Shown here in pieces: positions 1 to 5,255 of a DNA stretch of 5,507 nt. Source of the stretch: Phycisphaerae bacterium. Its GTDB lineage: Bacteria > Planctomycetota > Phycisphaerae > WQYP01. The notes beneath the pieces were generated by a model, which saw only the letters and a program-made list of their open reading frames with translations, did not search any database and was not told the origin of the DNA. The stretch is from positions 1 through 5,507 of the forward strand of contig JABEVA010000124.1 in NCBI GenBank assembly GCA_013044065.1, given 5' to 3'. The position numbers and the translations under genes are program-made. Numbering within the stretch: the first letter of the stretch is position 1; each line of letters opens with the position of its first letter.

Positions 1-2
1 GT

Positions 3-965
3 TCACCTTACATGATGGCGATCGGCAAGTTCACTGGAAAAAAGGTTACGGTTCTCAACGATCTAGTCGCCGCACCGCCGGCGGCCATCGTGGGTTCCCG
101 GCCTGCGGCCGGGGCCGACGGCGCTGTTGGCCGCACCATCCCGCCACAGACAGCCGCTTTTGAACCATGGCGCGGCGGAATATGGTTTAAGATCAGTCAG
201 GAATTGGCGGAAACCTTGGGCTGGGTTCCTGGCATCATCATGATGGGCGTGCTTCTGGCCCAACCTACCGTGCTGGGCCGACGGCGCTGGCGCGGACTGG
301 TGCTGGCCTGGGCTGTGTTGTGGCTGGTGGTGATGGTCTGGCTGTTAAGCACAGCCCACTATTTAGCCAATCGACACACCTTGGTGCTGGTGTTTTTGCT
401 GGAAGCATTGTTTGCGCTGTCTTTGGCGCAGTTGGCATTTTTGTGTGCCAAGGTGCGACGCGAAATTGGCCTGGAACCATCGGCTTCCGGTGGAATGTAC
501 CGCGATCGCGCCGCGGTTGGTTTTGGTCTAATCATTGGGTTTCTCGGTTGTCTGCCGGGTCTGGTCAGCCTGACCCATGCGCCGCAGCGTGGCCTGCATT
601 ACCTCCGCAACACCGCCGATTGGATTGGTGCCCATACCCTCCCGGATCTGCGCGTGGTGGTGCCGCGCGTGGACGACCGGCTTAGCTTAATCGCCTACTA
701 CAGTCGGCGGCGGTATTTTTACTGGCCCTACACCACAAACCACATCCCCGTACAGCAAATCAAGCGGTTATGCCGGAACCGGCCCTTTGTGCTACCGCTG
801 CTTTTTCAAGGCCCAGGCCAACCGGCGTTTCCCCAGCGGATTGGATCGCTGGAAGTGCTCAAAGATCATGGTCATGCGGTTTATTTTCGGTCGCGCCATG
901 CCCTGCACGGGGATGAGGTGGTGCTTTATGCTTTGCCGGGAACCAAAGTGATGGATCACCGATGA
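3..965 (+). CDS. C-terminal part of a polytopic membrane protein, probably a GT-C (family 39/ArnT-like) glycosyltransferase; 5' end outside the window
   Basis: The frame is open to the left edge, and the first ATG (position 12) has no Shine-Dalgarno, so this is the 3' part of a longer gene. Counting from that ATG (317 residues), hydrophobic segments lie at about 68-88, 94-118, 122-146 and 167-189, followed by a soluble tail of about 125 residues. The layout of a YLANRHTL segment opening a membrane helix, then a late helix, then a tail with WIGAHTLPDLRVVVPR resembles the C-terminal region of GT-C fold (dolichyl-phosphate-mannose-mannosyltransferase/ArnT-like) proteins of Planctomycetota, where the catalytic N-terminal loop would lie upstream and cannot be checked here. 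If so, it would transfer a sugar from a lipid-phosphate donor at the membrane. The stop TGA overlaps the coaE start (ATGA), implying translational coupling. Existence as a gene is fairly certain; function is inference from layout and a few motifs. Another large polytopic membrane protein is possible. Confidence 0.6.
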   Translation, partial: SPYMMAIGKFTGKKVTVLNDLVAAPPAAIVGSRPAAGADGAVGRTIPPQTAAFEPWRGGIWFKISQELAETLGWVPGIIMMGVLLAQPTVLGRRRWRGLVLAWAVLWLVVMVWLLSTAHYLANRHTLVLVFLLEALFALSLAQLAFLCAKVRREIGLEPSASGGMYRDRAAVGFGLIIGFLGCLPGLVSLTHAPQRGLHYLRNTADWIGAHTLPDLRVVVPRVDDRLSLIAYYSRRRYFYWPYTTNHIPVQQIKRLCRNRPFVLPLLFQGPGQPAFPQRIGSLEVLKDHGHAVYFRSRHALHGDEVVLYALPGTKVMDHR

Positions 966-1603
966 CCGCAGCCTATCCAAAACCAATCATCGGTCTGACC
1001 GGTGCCATAGGCTCGGGTAAAACCTGCATGGCGCGGGAGTTTGGCCGATTGGGCTGTCTGGTCATCGACAGCGACGACTTGGCCCATCAGGCGCTGAATC
1101 AGCCGACGGTAAAAACCCAGCTTGGGCAATGGTGGGGTGCGGCCATTTTTGACTCGAGCACCGGCCAGGTGGATCGCTCTGCCGTGGGCCGACTTGTCTT
1201 TGCCGATGCTGCAGAAATGGCTCGTCTAACGGCTCTGCTGTATCCACAAGTCGCCGCGATGCGAGAAAAAATCATGGCCTCGGCGGCGTTGGATTCTAAA
1301 ATTCTCGCCATTGTCTGGGATTCACCGCTGTTGATTGAAAATGGTCTGCATACGCAATGCGACGCTATTATTTTCGTAAAAGCGTCGATGCAAACAAGAA
1401 TTAGTCGATTAAAAGAGGATCGCGGTTGGGATGCCCAAGAACTGCTGCGCCGGGAAAAGATGCAACTGCCACTTGACAAGAAGGAAAAACTGGCGCATTA
1501 TTATATAGACAACGATGGCGATGTGGCCGTCGGCTGGCGTCAGGTGCAAAGTATTCTCGCCCGGGTTATCCAGAATTATTCCGCCAAAAACGACGTAAAA
1601 TAG
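962..1603 (+). CDS. coaE: Dephospho-CoA kinase (CoaE)
   Basis: A 213-residue cytoplasmic enzyme that phosphorylates the 3'-hydroxyl of the ribose of dephospho-CoA with ATP, the last step of coenzyme A synthesis. Seen in sequence: Walker A GAIGSGKT at residues 14-21; VIDSDDLAHQAL at 34-45, matching the family's ID(A/S)D substrate-site motif; VWDSPLLIENGL at 118-129, matching the DxPLLxE segment; and the lid/C-terminal region RGWDAQELLRRE...KLAHYYIDNDGD at 154-186, typical of the family's R-rich lid and the (V/I)IDNxG ending. Length is close to the usual 195-210 residues. The ATG overlaps the upstream stop (ATGA), with only a weak TGGA about 6 nt before it, so translation probably depends on coupling to the upstream gene. 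It is followed by rho after a long gap, an order I associate with Planctomycetota. The second half (about 1290-1530) is more AT-rich than its neighbours, but motifs are intact. Confidence 0.95.
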   Translation: MTAAYPKPIIGLTGAIGSGKTCMAREFGRLGCLVIDSDDLAHQALNQPTVKTQLGQWWGAAIFDSSTGQVDRSAVGRLVFADAAEMARLTALLYPQVAAMREKIMASAALDSKILAIVWDSPLLIENGLHTQCDAIIFVKASMQTRISRLKEDRGWDAQELLRREKMQLPLDKKEKLAHYYIDNDGDVAVGWRQVQSILARVIQNYSAKNDVK

Positions 1604-1647
1604 GTTTTTGACGACAAGGTTTTTGGTGTTGGGGCAGGGGCCTCGGC

Positions 1648-1715
1648 TATCGGCCATACCCGTATGGTGGATTTTGGATTAAAACTTTTGTATTATTTAA
1701 CCCGGGTGGCCGATA
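1648..1715 (+). promoter_or_regulatory. Long-loop inverted repeat in the rho leader (13-bp stem with a 2-nt bulge)
   Basis: TATCGGCCA (1648-1656), then a TA bulge, then CCCG (1659-1662) is complementary to CGGG (1703-1706) plus TGGCCGATA (1707-1715). The AT-rich 40-nt loop can itself pair partly, GGATTAAA (1676-1683) against TTTAACC (1696-1702). No T-run follows, so it is not a standard intrinsic terminator of coaE. It could be an RNA regulatory stem, a 3'-end stabiliser for the coaE message, or a DNA binding site. The symmetry is seen; the role is unknown. Confidence 0.4.
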
Positions 1716-1857
1716 AGAGAACACATACGAGAGCCTTCATACCAGCTCCAGAAGCAAAAACCAGGGAATTCTTCGGGTCACGATAAAGCTGGTGAATGCG
1801 ACCTTTGTCGCTGGACGAATAAGATGCCCCGGGTTATTTTGTGCGGCGTTTGTAGCA

Positions 1858-1877
1858 CACCGGCAGGCACCGGCAGG
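1858..1877. repeat. Two tandem copies of a 10-bp unit
   Basis: CACCGGCAGG occurs twice head to tail with no spacer, followed by CA, within the coaE-rho gap. It looks like a local slippage duplication. No function is evident. Confidence 0.7.
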
Positions 1878-1974
1878 CAAATCCAGCCGTTTCTGGTCGT
1901 CAGCATATATTCGCAAATGCCCTTTTAGACCCCCGGAAGTTCAAGACTAAAAAGAAGTACATCATAAAACCCAA

Positions 1975-1986
1975 GTTGAATTCAAC
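1975..1986. promoter_or_regulatory. 12-bp perfect palindrome just upstream of the rho ribosome binding site
   Basis: GTTGAATTCAAC is fully self-complementary and ends 29 nt before the rho ATG. With no central loop it would not make a good RNA hairpin, so if functional it is more likely a dimeric protein site on DNA. It may equally be chance, since 12-bp palindromes with an AT core are not rare across a genome. Confidence 0.25.
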
Positions 1987-2001
1987 ATGTAACCACCTAT
2001 T

Positions 2002-2006
2002 GGAGG
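2002..2006 (+). promoter_or_regulatory. Ribosome binding site of rho
   Basis: GGAGG ends 9 nt before the ATG at 2016. It is the strongest Shine-Dalgarno in the window and fixes the rho start, which matters because the protein has an unusually long N-terminal extension that could otherwise be taken for a mis-called start. Confidence 0.8.
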
Positions 2007-2015
2007 TACGCCATC

Positions 2016-3617
2016 ATGGCACGCAGCACCAAAAGTAAAAAACATCCCAACACCAACACCGCCGTAGCCGAGCCGGAGAATCCGCTTTTGAACCAGGACG
2101 AAGCCTCGTTGGCGTCGGGCCAGAGCCGTAACGCCGATGAGCGGGAATCCGGTGATGAACAGGCCCCGGCGGCAAATGCATCGGATGCAACTTCCGGTGC
2201 CGAAGGCAACAGCAACGGCAATGTAGCTCCGGCACCCAAAAAGCTTCTCGATGGCTCGGCCATGATCGGCTCGGCCATTGTCGGCGATGGTGTGAGCCTC
2301 GACGACGATGACGAATTTCTGGATGAGGAAACCCACGAAAAATATGAACAGATCAAGCGCAGCGAACTGCACCTTATTGACCTGCAGAAAATGACCGTGG
2401 CCGAACTTCACGAGATCTGCAAAAACGAATCGATTGAAGAATTCATCGGCCTGAAAAAGCAGGAACTCATCTTCAAAATTCTCAAAAAACGCATCACCGA
2501 TAACGGCATGATGGTGGGCGAAGGCGTGCTGGAAATCCTCCCCGACGGTTTCGGGTTTCTCCGCTCTCCGGAATACAACTATCTGCCGTGCCCCGATGAT
2601 ATTTATGTTTCGCCGTCGCAGATCCGCCGCTTCGGCCTGCGCAACGGCAACATCATCACCGGCCAAATCCGCCCGCCCAAAGAATCTGAGCGCTATTTCG
2701 CCCTGCTGCGCGTGGAGGCCATCAATTTTGAAGACCCCAACGTGCTGACCGAAAAGGTCAACTTTGAAGACTTAACGCCCCTGCATCCCAACAAACGCTT
2801 TTTCCTGGAAACGGTGCCCGAAGAAGTCAACATGCGTATCGTCGATCTGGTGACACCCATCGGCAAGGGACAACGCATGCTCATCGTCGCTCCGCCGCGC
2901 ACCGGCAAAACCGTACTCCTGCAGAAAATGGCCAATGCCATTTCCACCAATCATCAGGATGTCTATCTCATCATCCTGCTTATCGATGAGCGTCCGGAAG
3001 AAGTCACTGAAATGCAGCGTGCCACCAAGGCCGAAGTGGTCAGCTCCACCTTTGACGAACCCGCCAGCCGGCACGTGAGCGTCGCGGAAGTGGTCATTGA
3101 AAAGGCCAAGCGCCTGGTGGAATATGGCCGCGATGTGGTCATTTTGCTCGACTCCATCACCCGTCTGGCCCGGGCCTACAACACGGAAGTGCCGCACTCC
3201 GGCAAAATCCTTTCCGGAGGTGTGGATGCCAACGCCCTCCAGAAGCCCAAGCGCTTCTTCGGTGCGGCGCGTAATATCGAAGAAGGTGGGTCGCTGACCA
3301 TCATCGGCACCGCGCTGGTGGATACCGGTTCCAAAATGGACGAAGTTATTTTTGAGGAATTCAAGGGTACCGGCAACAGCGAATTGCACCTGGACCGCCG
3401 CCTCGTCGAACGCCGCACCTATCCCGCCATTAACATCGCCGCCAGCGGAACCCGCAAAGAAGAATTGCTGCTCGATAAACGCGAACTGGAACTGATCTAT
3501 CGCCTGCGCAAAGTCCTTTCCGATATGAACCCGATTGAGGCCATGGAACTGCTTAAAAATCGGTTGGAGAAAAAGAACACCAATCGCGAATTCCTGCTGA
3601 CCATGAACCTGGATTAA
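2016..3617 (+). CDS. rho: Transcription termination factor Rho with a long acidic N-terminal extension
   Basis: Hexameric RNA-dependent ATPase/translocase that loads on C-rich nascent RNA and ends transcription. Order along the 533 residues: about 1-110 low-complexity, rich in Ala/Ser/Asn/Glu/Asp (DDDDEFLDEE at 97-106); Rho_N helical bundle about 117-160; cold-shock-like RNA-binding domain about 165-240 with GFGFLR at 178-183; ATPase core about 275-490 with Walker A APPRTGKT (292-299), LLIDERPEEV (321-330, catalytic Glu325), Walker B VVILLDS (374-380), Q-loop SGGVDANALQKPKRF (400-414), R-loop DTGSKMDEVIFEEFKGTGN (436-454) and GTRKEELL (478-485, with Arg480 aligning to the E. coli Arg366 finger). 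E. coli Rho has 419 residues; the excess is essentially the N-terminal extension. P-loop position 295 is Arg where E. coli has Lys181. All catalytic residues I can align are present. The start is supported by GGAGG. It probably has its own leader upstream and converges on the next gene. Confidence 0.98.
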   Translation: MARSTKSKKHPNTNTAVAEPENPLLNQDEASLASGQSRNADERESGDEQAPAANASDATSGAEGNSNGNVAPAPKKLLDGSAMIGSAIVGDGVSLDDDDEFLDEETHEKYEQIKRSELHLIDLQKMTVAELHEICKNESIEEFIGLKKQELIFKILKKRITDNGMMVGEGVLEILPDGFGFLRSPEYNYLPCPDDIYVSPSQIRRFGLRNGNIITGQIRPPKESERYFALLRVEAINFEDPNVLTEKVNFEDLTPLHPNKRFFLETVPEEVNMRIVDLVTPIGKGQRMLIVAPPRTGKTVLLQKMANAISTNHQDVYLIILLIDERPEEVTEMQRATKAEVVSSTFDEPASRHVSVAEVVIEKAKRLVEYGRDVVILLDSITRLARAYNTEVPHSGKILSGGVDANALQKPKRFFGAARNIEEGGSLTIIGTALVDTGSKMDEVIFEEFKGTGNSELHLDRRLVERRTYPAINIAASGTRKEELLLDKRELELIYRLRKVLSDMNPIEAMELLKNRLEKKNTNREFLLTMNLD

Positions 3618-3710
3618 CACGGCGTTGGCGGCAGATCGGCGTACTGAAGCGCGCCGGACCACTACCGCCGGAACAATGGCCGGCAGCCGGTTTCTCAGCC
3701 ATGAATGGTC

Positions 3711-3731
3711 GCAGGCAACCCGTGTTGCCGC
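3711..3731. terminator. Weak hairpin between the convergent genes
   Basis: GGCAAC (3714-3719), loop CCGT, GTTGCC (3724-3729), extendable by two pairs (GC 3711-3712 with GC 3730-3731) if A3713 bulges. It lies about 100 nt after the rho stop and 20 nt beyond the stop of the minus-strand gene. Neither side has a T-run, so it is not a standard intrinsic terminator. It could help stop or stabilise either message, or both could be ended by Rho itself. The rest of the 132-nt gap (3618-3749) shows nothing. Confidence 0.2.
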
Positions 3732-3749
3732 ACGCAAATGTTTCCGCGT

Positions 3750-5054
3750 TTAATGCCGGGTTTGACGAACCAGGTCCATGGCGATCTGCTGCCATTCCCA
3801 CAGGCGTTGCGGCTGGTAACGGACGGTGGAGATGTCTTTCATAATGATTTCCACGTGCATACCGCGCGTCATCTCCAACACCTGACGCAGCTCATCCCGA
3901 ACCACGTCCGGCCGCCAACGGTCTTCGGCCAGTGGAGCCGGATTCGGCTTGTAACTGAACACGTAATCAGCCCCAACCGCGACCACGGCCCGACTTAGTT
4001 TGATGCGATAGTTCATGGATATTTTGCGCAGGCGGGGTATGCGGCGCAGGATGTCCATCTTGAAATCCAACGGTTCGCAGCAACCGTAGTAATTCAGCCC
4101 CCAGCGCTGGAGCCACGGAATATCGTGACGCAAGGCGAATTCCCAGTGCATTTCCGGTGAAACCTCCGAGAAAATCTGCGCGTTGGAACAGCCCCAATTG
4201 TCGATTGGCCGTACATAGGCAGAATCAAAATTCGCCTCCGGCAATGCCGTAGTATAGCCATAGCCGCCGGAGCCGACGCGGGTGTTGTCCACACCCAACG
4301 ACAGCAGGTTTTGTTCGATCATTTGATCCAGGCCGGCATGCATGGAAGCGGCGCAACGAGTCACGGCCTCGTTGACCATGTCCGGTCGATCCACCAGGTC
4401 CAGCATGGCATCCTGCACGCCCCACCAGCGGATCAGGTTGTCCCAGGGGGTATACCAAATGTGTTTGATGCCTTCTTTGCGTACCGGCAGAATGTCGGCG
4501 TAGACGTCGCATAGGAGTTGATAGTTGGCTTCCGTGGCGGTCACATCGTGATGCACCACGGCCGGTTTGATTTTCTCAAGATCCTTCGGGTTCATGATCT
4601 GCCGGTTGAAATGTCGACTGATAACCGAATTGGCGGCATCCGTGCTGATGGTATCCACATCTTCCTCAAGGCCGAAACCGGTGTTTTCGATGACCAATGG
4701 ACAGGGAAGATAATCGCTGATGATCATGTCCGCCGGCAGATGTCGCCATTGATACAAAAGCCGCCGCAGGTGGAATTCCTGCTGTTTGGCCCAAGGCTCG
4801 CCGCAGCGGAGCGTCATTTCCTCATTCACATTCATCTCGTGCCAGGGAATCTCATTGATCCAGACCATGGGACGCACGGATTGCAAATCATTGAGTTGGG
4901 TCCAAAGCCGAGCGGTCTCGGAATGGCCCGGCGCAGCGGCGATGGCCCCCAACTCGCCCGCCAGCCGCCGCAGGATCTCGCGGGAAGCCGCACTGATTGT
5001 TGCGGCCGGGCTTGCCGATCTTTGAGTTTTGGCTTTCGCTTGAGCCGAAATCAT
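3750..5054 (-). CDS. Uroporphyrinogen decarboxylase (URO-D)/methyltransferase-superfamily TIM-barrel protein, function unknown
   Basis: A 434-residue soluble protein without signal peptide or membrane segments. It resembles URO-D-superfamily proteins of unknown role from Planctomycetota, Lentisphaerota and Firmicutes, not the heme enzyme HemE. Visible marks, numbered from the chosen start: N-terminal helical part 20-60; PMVWINEIPWHEM at 62-74; HIWYTPWDNLIRWWG at 198-212; GSGGYGYTTALP at 261-272; HDIPWLQRWGLNYYGCCEPLD at 310-330; FSYKPNPAPLAED at 366-378; MKDISTVRYQPQRLWEW at 405-421. In related corrinoid methyltransferases (MtaA/CmuA type), Cys and His near the barrel mouth bind zinc; Cys325 and Cys326 in YGCCEPL are candidates by inference. 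The start at 5054 was chosen for its AAGGA Shine-Dalgarno 6 nt upstream; longer frames reaching ATG 5078 or TTG 5117 have no good site and would run into the promoter. It stands alone on its strand. A methyl-transfer or demethylation role is possible, but the substrate cannot be named. Confidence 0.8.
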   Translation of the reverse strand: MISAQAKAKTQRSASPAATISAASREILRRLAGELGAIAAAPGHSETARLWTQLNDLQSVRPMVWINEIPWHEMNVNEEMTLRCGEPWAKQQEFHLRRLLYQWRHLPADMIISDYLPCPLVIENTGFGLEEDVDTISTDAANSVISRHFNRQIMNPKDLEKIKPAVVHHDVTATEANYQLLCDVYADILPVRKEGIKHIWYTPWDNLIRWWGVQDAMLDLVDRPDMVNEAVTRCAASMHAGLDQMIEQNLLSLGVDNTRVGSGGYGYTTALPEANFDSAYVRPIDNWGCSNAQIFSEVSPEMHWEFALRHDIPWLQRWGLNYYGCCEPLDFKMDILRRIPRLRKISMNYRIKLSRAVVAVGADYVFSYKPNPAPLAEDRWRPDVVRDELRQVLEMTRGMHVEIIMKDISTVRYQPQRLWEWQQIAMDLVRQTRH

Positions 5055-5060
5055 GATGGA

Positions 5061-5065
5061 TCCTT
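5061..5065 (-). promoter_or_regulatory. Ribosome binding site of the URO-D-like gene
   Basis: On the minus strand AAGGA lies 6 nt before the ATG at 5054-5052. It decides the start: in-frame starts further upstream (5078, 5111, 5117) lack such a site. Confidence 0.65.
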
Positions 5066-5083
5066 CATGGATTTTCATTCGCC

Positions 5084-5099
5084 CGCTTAACTTTAAGCG
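5084..5099. promoter_or_regulatory. Perfect 7-2-7 palindrome over the candidate -10 box (operator candidate)
   Basis: CGCTTAACTTTAAGCG: arms CGCTTAA and TTAAGCG around CT, no mismatch. It covers the proposed -10 (5095-5090) of the URO-D-like gene and ends 30 nt before its ATG. The 2-nt centre disfavours an RNA hairpin, so a dimeric repressor site is the natural reading. The symmetry is seen; the role is inferred. Confidence 0.45.
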
Positions 5100-5117
5100 T
5101 CGGTGCCCCATTGTCAA
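5090..5117 (-). promoter_or_regulatory. Candidate sigma-70-type promoter of the URO-D-like gene
   Basis: Minus strand: perfect -35 TTGACA (5117-5112), 16-nt spacer, -10 TAAAGT (5095-5090; 4 of 6 to consensus). Transcription would start near 5083, giving a leader of about 30 nt that contains the AAGGA ribosome binding site. Both boxes lie inside palindromes, which suggests regulated use. The -10 is only fair and the spacer 1 nt short of optimum. Confidence 0.45.
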
Positions 5118-5123
5118 TGGTGC
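5105..5123. promoter_or_regulatory. Imperfect 19-bp palindrome over the candidate -35 box (operator candidate)
   Basis: GC-C-CCATTG-T-CAATGG-T-GC: arms of 9 bp match at 8 positions around a central T. It contains the whole TTGACA. Its centre (5114) is about 22 bp from that of the downstream palindrome (5091.5), close to two helical turns, so two dimers could bind the same face. Confidence 0.4.
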
Positions 5124-5138
5124 TTTTCGGTGGTGTCA

Positions 5139-5183
5139 AGCCAAAGTTAAAATGTCCTCTACTTAGCCAAAGTTAAAATGTCC
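5139..5183. repeat. Two 19-bp direct repeats, 26-bp period; resembles an IS21-family terminus
   Basis: AGCCAAAGTTAAAATGTCC occurs at 5139-5157 and again at 5165-5183, exact, separated by TCTACTT. Just outside the first copy the sequence reads TGTCAAGCC from 5134. IS21-family elements start with TG and carry two or more internal copies of the terminal sequence that bind the transposase; ends with a core like CAAAGTTAAAATGTCC look familiar from that family. The element end would then be at about 5134, with the element to the right. No istA or istB sequence is visible in the window, so this is an inference; the copies could instead be binding sites of a local regulator. Confidence 0.55.
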
Positions 5184-5255
5184 GCTTTTGAGGTTTTACG
5201 GGCCGGCAAATTGAGGTGGTGTTCCGTAGATCGGCGGAGGTTTTGCCTGCCTTGA
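5184..5255. mobile_element. Short junction between the IS21-like end and the IS630 fragment
   Basis: These 72 nt join the repeat pair to the transposase remnant. In the transposase frame they translate to a short stretch unlike a transposase and end in TGA. The stretch probably belongs to the interior of the element whose end lies at 5134, or is scar sequence. No terminal inverted repeat or TA target duplication of the IS630 element could be located. Confidence 0.3.

Larger units (their letters stand above)
1604..2015 (+). other. 412-nt gap between coaE and rho: probable rho promoter/leader region
   Basis: No convincing protein gene or known RNA gene is visible on either strand. It holds a long-range inverted repeat (1648-1715), small hairpins at 1798-1811 (GCGAC/GTCGC, loop CTTT), 1840-1859 (TGTGC/GCACA) and 1883-1896 (CCAG/CTGG), a 10-bp tandem duplication (1858-1877), a CCCGGG repeated at 1701-1706 and 1829-1834, and a perfect palindrome at 1975-1986. 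A 40-codon ATG frame (1664-1786) and an open frame at 1717-1950 exist, but lack ribosome binding sites. Hallmarks of tmRNA, RNase P RNA and SRP RNA were looked for by eye and not found. No good -35/-10 pair stands out; TATTAT at 1691 and TATATT at 1906 lack matching -35 boxes. E. coli rho is known to be autogenously attenuated in its leader; a similar role here is inference. Confidence 0.4.

Noticed and set aside
1604..1640. Intrinsic terminator after coaE
   Set aside because: T-runs are present (TTTTT near 1605 and 1619), but no stem precedes them.
1717..1950. Open frame of 77 codons in the coaE-rho gap, with a GTG at 1792 giving 52 residues
   Set aside because: No ribosome binding site before the GTG, no recognisable protein pattern, and the frame overlaps several inverted repeats; it reads as chance.
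1963..1968. TTCAAG (1940-1945) and CATAAA (1963-1968) with a 17-nt spacer as the rho promoter
   Set aside because: Spacing is right, but only 3 of 6 and 4 of 6 bases match consensus; too weak to list as a feature.
2772..3737. 321-codon minus-strand open frame opposite rho
   Set aside because: It mirrors the rho reading frame in a GC-biased gene; the plus strand carries unmistakable Rho motifs, and the minus frame has no domain.
4518..5090. 190-codon plus-strand open frame opposite the URO-D-like gene
   Set aside because: Antisense shadow of a gene with clear family motifs; no ribosome site.
5055..5117. Longer N-terminus of the URO-D-like protein starting at TTG 5117 or ATG 5078
   Set aside because: Would include the promoter boxes and both palindromes in coding sequence and lacks a Shine-Dalgarno, whereas ATG 5054 has AAGGA 6 nt upstream.
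5139..5183. CRISPR-like array
   Set aside because: Only two 19-bp units with a 7-bp spacer; far too short in spacer and copy number.
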